Positions 6,549 to 12,160 of a DNA stretch of 12,160 nt are shown one piece after another. The translations under genes and the position numbers were made by a program. Origin of the DNA: Planctomycetota bacterium (GTDB lineage: Bacteria > Planctomycetota > UBA1135 > UBA2386). Numbering within the stretch: position 1 is the stretch's first letter; each line of letters opens with the position of its first letter. The notes under the pieces are model-generated. The model ran no database searches, had not been told where the DNA came from, and saw nothing but the letters and a program-made list of their open reading frames with translations. The stretch lies in contig JAGQRA010000772.1 in the NCBI GenBank assembly GCA_020425885.1, forward strand, positions 1-12,160. The letters run 5' to 3'.

Positions 6549-7847
6549 ATGTCGGTCCGCCCACGCCTTTCCGTTCCCGGCCGCCTGATCCCAGGCCTGC
6601 TGGTCCTCGCCACGACCATCCCCGGCACCGCCGCGCAGGAACAGAAGCACATCGCCTTCCCCGAGCGCGACGCCCTGACGCCGTTCCGCACGCCGAGCGA
6701 GGTCTACGCGCCGCCGGACCGGCTCTACGGCCTGCTGCGGCGGATGCGCGCCATCGCCGCCGACCCGTCGAATCGCCGCCGCGTCGACGCCCAAGGCTGT
6801 GAGGTCATCGAGTCCGACACCTGGCGCGACATGCGCAACGAGGTCGAGCGCATCGGCATCGACGCCGGCTATCTGGCGTCGATCATGCGGATGAGCAAGA
6901 ACGACGACGATCGGCGCACCGCGTTCTACGCGGCGTTCTACTGCAAGCGCGTCGACTACGTCCTCAACCTCATCTCCCACATCCCGGGCGAGCCGCTGCG
7001 CGCGACCCGTCAGGAGGCCTTCCCGCGCGCCGTCGACTACCTTCTCGTCCACCTGCCGAGGCGCTTCGGCGACCTCGACAAGGAACAGCAGGAGGCGATC
7101 CTCGCCGAGATGCCCGAGGTCGGTAGCCCCGCCGCCAAGGCCCGGGGCATCGTGCGCGCACCGCGCGACGACGACCACCTGCACGAGCTGCGACTGACGC
7201 CGTTCTTCCAGCTGCTGGACGTCGACACGGCGATCGATCAGGCCCAGGCCGCGTGGTTCCTGGCCCATGTCTTCTCGATGCGTCCCGATCTGGCGCAGCT
7301 CTGGCTCGAACCCGTGCTGCCGCGACTGCGGCAGCTCTTGATCGGCGACGACGGCGACGTGCGCAAGCAGATCATCGGCCTGTTCGCGGTCATCGGCCCC
7401 GCAGACCTCGCGACCCCCGAGCCCGACGCCGACGCCGAGACGTTGCTGAAGTTCGCCGAGACCGCCGCGCGCAAACTGTTCCCGCCGATCCGCAACCTCA
7501 ACGACGCGTTGATCCAGCTGTTCCCGAGCCCCGAACGCACGCTCATCGCCGAGACCGCCAAGGCCGCGCTGGCGACCTCGTCGATCGGCGATCCGTACCG
7601 CGGCAAGAACGCGGCCGGTCAGTGGTTCAACGGCTTCCGCGTCGCGACGGTCCCGGCGGAGCTGGAGCCGCTGGCCATCCCGAAGGGTGCGATCATCACG
7701 ACCGTGAACGGCACGCCCGTGCGCGACGCCAAGAGCCTGCTGCAGACCGCCGGCGACCTGATCCTGAAGCTGCCGCACCCGCGCACGCTGTTCGTCGAGT
7801 ACGTGCTCGACGACGTCACGCACGCGGTCGAGTACCGGATCATGTGA
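6549..7847 (+). CDS. Exported alpha-helical protein with C-terminal PDZ-like segment
   Basis: A 432-residue protein of unknown function. Residues 1-30 form a signal peptide (GRLIPGLLVLATTIPGTAAQ, probable cut after AAQ). The middle (about 55-345) is helical and rich in charged residues, and could be a HEAT-like or other helical repeat scaffold. It includes two cysteines at 84 and 132. The C-terminal part (about 360-432) resembles a degenerate PDZ domain: WFNGFRVATVPAELEPLAIPKGAIITTVNGTPVRDAKSLLQTAGDL has the pattern of a surface-exposed ligand loop followed by G-x-I-x-x-V-N-G-x-P-V-x-x-x-x-x-L. No protease catalytic motif is visible. ATG 6549 follows an in-frame TTG (6540); the ATG gives a normal signal peptide. 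It is 75 bp downstream of the DUF445 gene and may be co-transcribed with it. Confidence 0.72.
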   Translation: MSVRPRLSVPGRLIPGLLVLATTIPGTAAQEQKHIAFPERDALTPFRTPSEVYAPPDRLYGLLRRMRAIAADPSNRRRVDAQGCEVIESDTWRDMRNEVERIGIDAGYLASIMRMSKNDDDRRTAFYAAFYCKRVDYVLNLISHIPGEPLRATRQEAFPRAVDYLLVHLPRRFGDLDKEQQEAILAEMPEVGSPAAKARGIVRAPRDDDHLHELRLTPFFQLLDVDTAIDQAQAAWFLAHVFSMRPDLAQLWLEPVLPRLRQLLIGDDGDVRKQIIGLFAVIGPADLATPEPDADAETLLKFAETAARKLFPPIRNLNDALIQLFPSPERTLIAETAKAALATSSIGDPYRGKNAAGQWFNGFRVATVPAELEPLAIPKGAIITTVNGTPVRDAKSLLQTAGDLILKLPHPRTLFVEYVLDDVTHAVEYRIM

Positions 7848-7871
7848 AGACTCGGCATGTCGAAGGTCTGG

Positions 7872-7893
7872 GGTCCGGGGGAAACCCCGGATC
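7872..7893 (+). terminator. Strong hairpin with GAAA tetraloop between two exported-protein genes
   Basis: TCCGGGG, GAAA and CCCCGGA (7874-7891) form a perfect 7-bp G/C-rich stem capped by a GNRA-type tetraloop, extended by a G-U and a G-C pair to 7872-7893. It begins 24 bp after the stop of the PDZ-like gene and lies 36 bp before the next start. There is no U-run after it, so a classical intrinsic terminator is not shown. Transcript end protection, attenuation or a factor-assisted terminator are possible readings. Confidence 0.5.
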
Positions 7894-7929
7894 GCGGTCA
7901 GGTCCGGTGCCGAGCGGACACCGACGGAC

Positions 7930-9363
7930 ATGCGAATCCCACGCCTCTCCGTCACCACTGGCATCGTCGCCCTCTTCAGCACCGTCGCTCCGACGCAGAT
8001 CCCCGACGGCTGGATGCTGACCGGTTGCTACCGCTACCTCGGAACGCTGCCGTGCCCGATCGCCGGCTTCGGCGGCATCCACGCCCTCGATCCGCGCGCC
8101 GGCACCGTCATGCCCATCACCGGCGTGCCGCCCGAGGTGCTCGGCACGGTCCCGGCCAGCACCTTCCTGCACGGGGCTGACTTCGCGATCCGCGTGCCCG
8201 ACACCGATCTCGTCGTCACCAACGGCTGGGGCGACAGCACCTTCGGCCAGCAGATGCCGGTCTACGTGCTGCAGCTTGCAGGTCTGCAGGTGGTGTGGGG
8301 CACGCGCTACGACGTCGGCCAGCTCGCCGCCGCACCGTGGGGGTCGGCCGGGCTGCCGCAGGCTCGAGCCCTGGCCGACGGCCGGGTCGTGATGGCCGTC
8401 GATCCGACCACGTTCGCGGTCGGCGAGGCCCTGGCCTCGACCTGGCTCGCCATTCTCGACACCGCGTTGCAGCCGGCCCACCCGAGCGCGCTGACCACCG
8501 TGCCGATGGGCCCGTTGCCATCCGGCAGCCCGAACGCCATGGCTCTCGACCTCGATCAGGGAACGGCCTGGATCGGTGTGTTCGATCACCCGAACAGCAC
8601 GATCTACCGCGTCGACTTCCCGCAGGGCGGCACGCCGACGACGGTGCTCACCATGCCCAATCAGCTCATCACCGGCCTGGCCTTGCAGAGCGACGGCGGC
8701 CTCCTGGCCACCAGCAACTCTGTTGTGAACGACGCCGCGAAACTGCTGCGACTGCCACCCAATCAGCCTGCAGCGGTGACGTTCCCCCAGGTGACATCGC
8801 TCTACTTCGCCGAAGGGCTCCGAATCGAACCCGCGACGGGCGACATCTTCCTGATCGCCGGCAGCACCTGCGATCGACGCGACGTCTACCGCATCGCGCC
8901 CGCCGATCCCGCGACCGGCGCGATCAGCACGGCGGTGCCGCAACCGGCGGCCGGTTGGGGCGTGCCCTCGAGCCTCGACCTCGATCCCGACCCCGAAGTC
9001 TACGGCACAGCCTCGGGCGTCGCCCTCGATGTCCACTGGCAGGTGGCGCCGAACGCCGGCGGCCTGCCGCGAGTCGGCAACACCTCGTTCGGACTCGAGC
9101 TCGCTGCCCCGGTCCCGCCCGCCGTGGCCGGCGTGCTCTTCGGCTTCGCCCGCGGGCCGGCGCCGAGTCACCCGACGCTGAACCTGCTGCTCGCCCCGGT
9201 GATCTCAATGGTGCTGCTGCCGGCGACGACGATGGCCGTACCGCTCGGGATCCCGAACTCGGGCAGTCTCGCCGGCCTGCGAATCCACGCGCAGTGTGTG
9301 TTCGCCGACGCGAGCCTGGGCCTCGGCGCCTCGGCCGGCGCGCTGCTGACCGTGCTGCCGTAG
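7930..9363 (+). CDS. Secreted beta-propeller-like protein with planctomycete-type C-terminal module
   Basis: A 477-residue exported protein of unknown function. The N-terminus (RIPRLSVTTGIVALFSTVAPTQ, 2-23) is a signal peptide. Residues about 30-365 contain repeated blade-like segments: short strands with G/D turns such as GGIHALDPRAGTVMPITGVP, ALADGRVVMAVDPTTFAVGEA, AMALDLDQGTAWIGVFDHPNSTIYRVDFPQGG and GLRIEPATGDIFLIAGSTCDRRDVYRIAP. These suggest an NHL/SMP-30-like propeller. Residues about 378-477 form a separate beta-rich module (LPRVGNTSFGLELAAPVPPAVAGVLFGFARG ... IPNSGSLAGLRIHAQCVFAD). This matches my recollection of a C-terminal domain repeated across planctomycete exported proteins, with the G-x-P-x-x-G-x-x-F start and the L-x-G-x-x-x-x-x-Q motif. 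The ATG gives the signal peptide. It converges with the remnant gene whose stop lies 16 bp beyond. Confidence 0.78.
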   Translation: MRIPRLSVTTGIVALFSTVAPTQIPDGWMLTGCYRYLGTLPCPIAGFGGIHALDPRAGTVMPITGVPPEVLGTVPASTFLHGADFAIRVPDTDLVVTNGWGDSTFGQQMPVYVLQLAGLQVVWGTRYDVGQLAAAPWGSAGLPQARALADGRVVMAVDPTTFAVGEALASTWLAILDTALQPAHPSALTTVPMGPLPSGSPNAMALDLDQGTAWIGVFDHPNSTIYRVDFPQGGTPTTVLTMPNQLITGLALQSDGGLLATSNSVVNDAAKLLRLPPNQPAAVTFPQVTSLYFAEGLRIEPATGDIFLIAGSTCDRRDVYRIAPADPATGAISTAVPQPAAGWGVPSSLDLDPDPEVYGTASGVALDVHWQVAPNAGGLPRVGNTSFGLELAAPVPPAVAGVLFGFARGPAPSHPTLNLLLAPVISMVLLPATTMAVPLGIPNSGSLAGLRIHAQCVFADASLGLGASAGALLTVLP

Positions 9364-9379
9364 GGTTCGACGCTTCCGA

Positions 9380-9491
9380 TCAGCCGTCCTTCCGCACCAG
9401 CACGTTGCCGTTCAACACGATGACGCGCGGCTTGTCCGGCGTCGATGACGATCCCAGATGTGGCCCACGCGGGGCGGGCTCAAACAATGTG
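9380..9491 (-). pseudogene. 3' remnant of an unidentified high-GC gene, cut at a composition break
   Basis: Reading the minus strand toward the TGA at 9380-9382, the last codons give TPDKPRVIVLNGNVLVRKDG with the strong G/C third positions of the left part of the window. The frame stays open only to 9514, where it meets a TGA, and from about 9430 upward the reading loses protein character (PSTLFEPAPRGPHLG). It has no ATG and would overlap the 3' end of the MauE-like gene. I read it as the tail of a gene whose 5' part was replaced by the different DNA that follows, either biologically or by a misassembly. I do not recognise the family. Confidence 0.5.
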
Positions 9492-9911
9492 CTAGGAGAC
9501 CTCGCCGCGAGACTTCACCCGAGTAGCAGTCAATGGCAGTAGAACTGTTCGCTCCATGGCCAGGCATGCAATGGACAATAGACCAGCAGTAGAGAGCAGC
9601 ACAAACTCCTGATACTCGAACAGGCGGACCCCGGCAAGACACCCACAGGTGGCCCCCTCAGAGAACAGCAACAAATGCACCAGGACACCCACAGCAGAAA
9701 ACGCCAATACCGTAACAAGGGCCCAGCGAACTTGCACAGCCGGAAGAAGCGCGATGCCAAGCGCCCCTTCGACGATGCCGGAACAATAGAACATGGGCTC
9801 CGCAATCAGGTACCCACTGTCATACCCGCCAACCAACTTCATGGCAGCTAGCACCATGAAGCCGGCTCCCATCAGTCTTCGCGCAATCAGAAGCAGACGT
9901 GCAATGCTCAC
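9492..9911 (-). CDS. MauE/DoxX-like four-helix membrane protein with a Cys-Gly-Cys motif
   Basis: An inner-membrane protein of 139 residues with four hydrophobic helices, about 8-27, 38-58, 63-84 and 103-120. Its layout fits the MauE/DoxX redox-associated family. C89-G-C91 (GATCGCLAG), in the exposed loop after helix 3, matches the CGC(F/L)G-type motif of those proteins; further cysteines lie at 43 and 116. Family members are thought to move reducing equivalents or help disulfide chemistry outside the membrane; MauE is needed for methylamine dehydrogenase maturation. The GTG start at 9909-9911 lies 10 bp after the stop of the gene upstream, with TAGG about 9 bases before it. No mau genes are present. 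Together with the 12-cysteine exported protein two genes upstream, this suggests a role in oxidising or reducing that product. Codon use is much less G/C-biased than in the left part of the window. Confidence 0.75.
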   Translation of the reverse strand: MSIARLLLIARRLMGAGFMVLAAMKLVGGYDSGYLIAEPMFYCSGIVEGALGIALLPAVQVRWALVTVLAFSAVGVLVHLLLFSEGATCGCLAGVRLFEYQEFVLLSTAGLLSIACLAMERTVLLPLTATRVKSRGEVS

Positions 9912-9921
9912 GACAAGACGC

Positions 9922-11625
9922 CTAGCTCATCGGAAGGGTCACTGCTGAGGCAGTGCTACCCTTATCCGAAAGGTCGATATCGTAGTATCGGGCATGCTTC
10001 TGGTCATGTTGCACCCAATACTTCAGACGCATCTTGGTTGCTGGCAAACACATCACATTCGGGACACTCGAGGTACTCGACACTCGTATGGCCTTCCCCT
10101 CCGCCGTGTACGCCTCCCAGACAACACCCTGCGCCACAACGCCAGATGCGTAAACCACCTCTGCTACGAGCATCGCTACATCGCTTATTGATGGAACATC
10201 CACTGATGTTTGCGATCCGGCTACAACGTCAACAGGGGGAACTCGCAGTTTGGGCCGCAGAATGCGGTCGGCCACGCTAATGCGGTACCTCCCAGCGGGC
10301 ACGGATATCAGCGCACCGTGGCGAATCTCAATCGCGAGATCGGGGATCTTCCCTCCTCGAACGAGTCTCCACTCGAGAGACCGAAATGGCTCAGGTAACA
10401 TCACCTTCACATGGCCCAGGGTCGCATCGGCTGCACGAGCCGAACAGTCAACTGTCCTGACCGAGATGCTGGGGCACGGCCGAAGATCATCCGAGACACT
10501 CATCCAGCCGGACCGAGCAAGGAGGACCCTCCACTTCGCCTTGGCGCCACCGTCGCCGCATCGGGCCACGACCACGAGCGGAGTCTCGTAGAGATCCTCC
10601 AGATTCCTCTGCAGGTAGCTGAGATGCCCCATCCCAGCATCGGTGAAGTCGCAACCCTCAGTGTCACCGTTGATCGTCACCACATCATCTCCGGTAATAC
10701 GGATTATGGAGGCGTATGCCGGCTCGAGAGTGATCGTAGAAGGAGGCCCTGGCACAGCTACTGTTGTGCGAGCGGGACCCGATACTGCGATGTATCCATA
10801 CTGCCCTCCTCGATCCGGAGCATCAGCGAGAACTGCATTCAGGAAGTAATCGCCCGCCTCAATGCCATCGAACACCGCCTCACCACTCGTCCCCGTCTCG
10901 CCAATGATAGCTCCGCATCTACCGACACCCGGCTGTAGTCCTTGCCCACCCGGGAGATTCACGCTAGGGGTCACAGGTGCCTGGGACATCAGAACGGTGA
11001 TACCACGTATCGGGGACCCCATTGGATCCATGCATCGAACAAGGTGGGTGCATGCAGGCGGTAGCTTGATCGTGACTAGGACGCCGTCTCTGATTCCTTG
11101 GGTGTTGGTGCTCTTCTTTGCGTATCCCTGTTTGCTCGCGCGCAACCACAGCGCAGACGGGACGTCGGTTGTCGAGCTAGGAGAATGGTCGGCTTCGGGA
11201 ATCGAATGTGGCTGCATCGGGTCCGGCCTGGCCACGTCAGAGCAATCGCCCGTGCTTAAGACCACTGTCGTTCGCCCTCTCTCATCCGTGCGGCCAAGCA
11301 GCCTGAGAACATGAGCCACTCGACCCAGAGGCCGCACCAACTCCAGGGAAGCGTTCGGGATCGGGACTTCGGCTTGGTCAACAACGAGAACCGAGAATTC
11401 AACTCGACCCGATGAAGAAGAAGGTACGGCCTCCCTGATCGAAGACTGACTCGGCATCGAGGACGTCGTGCGAGACACATGTTCCGCGGCAGCCTGCGGG
11501 GGTGCCTGCAGGCCTGATTCTCGGACTTGCTCGAGCGAATCGGGTCGTATCAGTTCAAGTGTCAGCAAGATGACCAAAAGGGCTGCGAGTCCGGAGATCG
11601 CAGCTACGAATCCAACACGGGACAT
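9922..11625 (-). CDS. Membrane-anchored protein with predicted Ig-like/CarboxypepD_reg-like domains
   Basis: A 567-residue protein anchored by one N-terminal helix (VGFVAAISGLAALLVILLTLELI, 4-26), followed by a Ser/Pro/Ala-rich linker (about 35-73). The rest appears exported and built of beta-sandwich units like carboxypeptidase-regulatory or CNA-B domains. Unit 1, 74-128, has PIPNASLELV and GRTDERGRTTVVL. Unit 2, about 193-300, has SPIRGITVLM, GTSGEAVFDGIEAGDYFLNAVL and ITLEP. A third at about 385-478 has IEIRHGALISVPAGRYRISVAD, and a possible fourth covers 480-565. Nine cysteines are spread through the exported part. No catalytic motif is seen. It is the middle gene of a three-gene minus-strand operon (45 bp after the Cys-rich gene, 10 bp before the MauE-like gene). 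Such domains usually bind or display partners, so a scaffold role is a guess. Codon use differs from the left part of the window. Confidence 0.78.
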   Translation of the reverse strand: MSRVGFVAAISGLAALLVILLTLELIRPDSLEQVRESGLQAPPQAAAEHVSRTTSSMPSQSSIREAVPSSSSGRVEFSVLVVDQAEVPIPNASLELVRPLGRVAHVLRLLGRTDERGRTTVVLSTGDCSDVARPDPMQPHSIPEADHSPSSTTDVPSALWLRASKQGYAKKSTNTQGIRDGVLVTIKLPPACTHLVRCMDPMGSPIRGITVLMSQAPVTPSVNLPGGQGLQPGVGRCGAIIGETGTSGEAVFDGIEAGDYFLNAVLADAPDRGGQYGYIAVSGPARTTVAVPGPPSTITLEPAYASIIRITGDDVVTINGDTEGCDFTDAGMGHLSYLQRNLEDLYETPLVVVARCGDGGAKAKWRVLLARSGWMSVSDDLRPCPSISVRTVDCSARAADATLGHVKVMLPEPFRSLEWRLVRGGKIPDLAIEIRHGALISVPAGRYRISVADRILRPKLRVPPVDVVAGSQTSVDVPSISDVAMLVAEVVYASGVVAQGVVWEAYTAEGKAIRVSSTSSVPNVMCLPATKMRLKYWVQHDQKHARYYDIDLSDKGSTASAVTLPMS

Positions 11626-11670
11626 AGGTAGCAGCTCTCGTCAGCTAGGACCCTTCGACCTCGATGCTGC

Positions 11671-12093
11671 CTAGAGGCTCTTGCACTTGCAGAGCTGTTC
11701 ATAGGTACCGCTATCCGAGTCAAGCTGCTCCTCGTCACAGTCAGGCGTCGGGTCTGGACACGCCGGCTGCTCCGTGCAGGTCACGTCGTACCCCGGGTCG
11801 GTTGCCCCCGGGTTGCTGCTGACCATGACGCCATAGCAGGGAGGCACTGACCCTGTTTCACAGAAGCACTGGAAATAATAGGTGGAGCCAACCTGGCTTC
11901 GCTGCGGCTTGCACTCGGTACCGTTGTCACAGGTCGTATCGTTGCACTCGATGTAGTAACTGGTACCGATCTTGTTCATCTTTGAATAGCAGTCTCCGTT
12001 TCCGACTACTGGGGCCTTGGAAATGCCCAGCAACAAGATCGCCAGGAAGTAGGCAGAACCGGAGCTGTACGCAACCTGTGCAATCTTCATCAT
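11671..12093 (-). CDS. Small secreted cysteine-rich protein with three internal repeats
   Basis: A 140-residue protein; I do not recognise the family. A hydrophobic N-terminal segment (AYFLAILLLGISKAP, 14-28) is a probable signal peptide. The mature part has 12 cysteines at 35, 50, 55, 61, 76, 78, 86, 106, 112, 119, 135 and 137. Three related units are visible: C35-x14-C50 (NKIGTSYYIEC), C61-x14-C76-x-C78 (SQVGSTYYFQCFC) and C119-x15-C135-x-C137 (SDSGTYEQLCKC). Each carries a G/S-T-x-Y segment before the second cysteine. An acidic, proline-rich stretch (106-126) precedes the third. The even cysteine number fits six disulfides in an exported, disulfide-locked protein. GAGGG lies 2 bases before the first ATG and 5 before the second (12088-12090), so the second may be the true start. 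It is first in an operon with a membrane-anchored multidomain protein and a MauE/DoxX-like protein. Confidence 0.72.
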   Translation of the reverse strand: MMKIAQVAYSSGSAYFLAILLLGISKAPVVGNGDCYSKMNKIGTSYYIECNDTTCDNGTECKPQRSQVGSTYYFQCFCETGSVPPCYGVMVSSNPGATDPGYDVTCTEQPACPDPTPDCDEEQLDSDSGTYEQLCKCKSL

Positions 12094-12117
12094 GTCCCTC
12101 GCTGTGGCTATTGGTCT

Positions 12118-12156
12118 TGACTCGGGGTAGTCAGGAGCAAATCAGCTTCCTGCTCC
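12118..12156 (-). promoter_or_regulatory. Two inverted repeats upstream of the Cys-rich operon
   Basis: Upstream of the operon's first gene are a 5-bp inverted repeat with a 6-base spacer (TGACT 12118-12122, AGTCA 12129-12133) and a 6-bp one with an 11-base spacer (GGAGCA 12134-12139, TGCTCC 12151-12156), one directly after the other. They could be an operator or 5'-leader stems. No convincing -35/-10 pair could be placed, and the window ends 4 bases further on. Short repeats like these also occur by chance. Confidence 0.25.
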
Positions 12157-12160
12157 CTAG

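Noticed and set aside
5526..7982. A very long minus-strand open frame (818 codons) across the DUF445 and PDZ-like genes
   Set aside because: Its product is an Arg/Asp/Gln/Val-rich string with no hydrophobic pattern, and it lies opposite two genes with signal peptides, family motifs and correct third-position bias. It is the open antisense frame expected in high-GC DNA.
7840..9171. A 443-codon minus-strand open frame opposite the propeller-like gene
   Set aside because: Glycine/arginine/histidine-rich with no domain; the plus-strand gene has a signal peptide and a recognisable C-terminal module.
9362..9382. tRNA T-arm-like GGGTTCGACGCTTCC
   Set aside because: The flanking bases do not form a five-pair T stem, and no anticodon or acceptor stems can be drawn upstream.
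9460..9482. Terminator hairpin in the GGCCCACGCGGGGCGGGC stretch after the MauE-like gene
   Set aside because: Only four base pairs can form cleanly and no T-run follows in the direction of the operon.
1..12160. CRISPR array, insertion sequence or integrase
   Set aside because: No regularly spaced direct repeats, terminal inverted repeats or transposase/integrase motifs were found on either strand.

Overview
This 12.16 kb window is most likely from a high-GC Planctomycetota bacterium, probably a draft or metagenome-assembled contig. Three things point there. Positions 168 to about 9430 are dense, roughly 70% GC and strongly G/C-biased at third codon positions, with few Shine-Dalgarno sequences. 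Several genes encode secreted proteins of unknown function. The secreted propeller-like protein at 7930-9363 ends in a C-terminal module that I associate with planctomycete exported proteins. The phylum call is inference; no rRNA or marker gene is present.

Layout. Positions 103-160 match the Illumina TruSeq universal adapter (reverse complement) at 48 of 58 bases without gaps, followed by an A-run. The sequence left of about 168 therefore cannot be trusted to join the rest. Next, on the minus strand, is a tight three-gene operon read from 3175 down to 349: an exported, possibly lipid-anchored M14 peptidase resembling the murein-peptide amidase MpaA, then YejB/OppB-type and YejE/OppC-type peptide ABC permeases. 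The spacings are 2 bp and a 4-bp start/stop overlap. I infer scavenging of peptides, perhaps cell-wall peptides. The ATPase and binding protein are not in the window, and the adapter join sits where they might have followed. A divergent four-helix membrane protein (3233-3616) converges on a proline racemase/4-hydroxyproline epimerase (3629-4618, minus). Upstream of that is an exported protein with two copies of a DUF1579-like unit (4691-5740, minus).

Positions 5859-9363, plus strand, hold a DUF445 membrane protein, an exported helical protein with a PDZ-like C-terminus, and the propeller-like secreted protein. A strong GAAA-tetraloop hairpin (7872-7893) lies between the last two.

At about 9430-9490 the character of the DNA changes abruptly. 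GC drops and third-position bias fades, and the boundary cuts the 3' end of a high-GC minus-strand gene (stop at 9380), leaving a remnant of about 20-40 codons. Beyond it is a compact minus-strand operon: a small secreted protein with 12 cysteines and three internal repeats (11671-12093), a membrane-anchored protein with predicted Ig-like/carboxypeptidase-regulatory-like domains (9922-11625), and a four-helix MauE/DoxX-like membrane protein with a Cys-Gly-Cys motif (9492-9911). I read this as an acquired cassette, or a second assembly join, in which a thiol/disulfide membrane protein may serve the cysteine-rich exported protein. It is the best candidate here for an undescribed system. No rRNA, tRNA, CRISPR array, transposase or integrase was seen.
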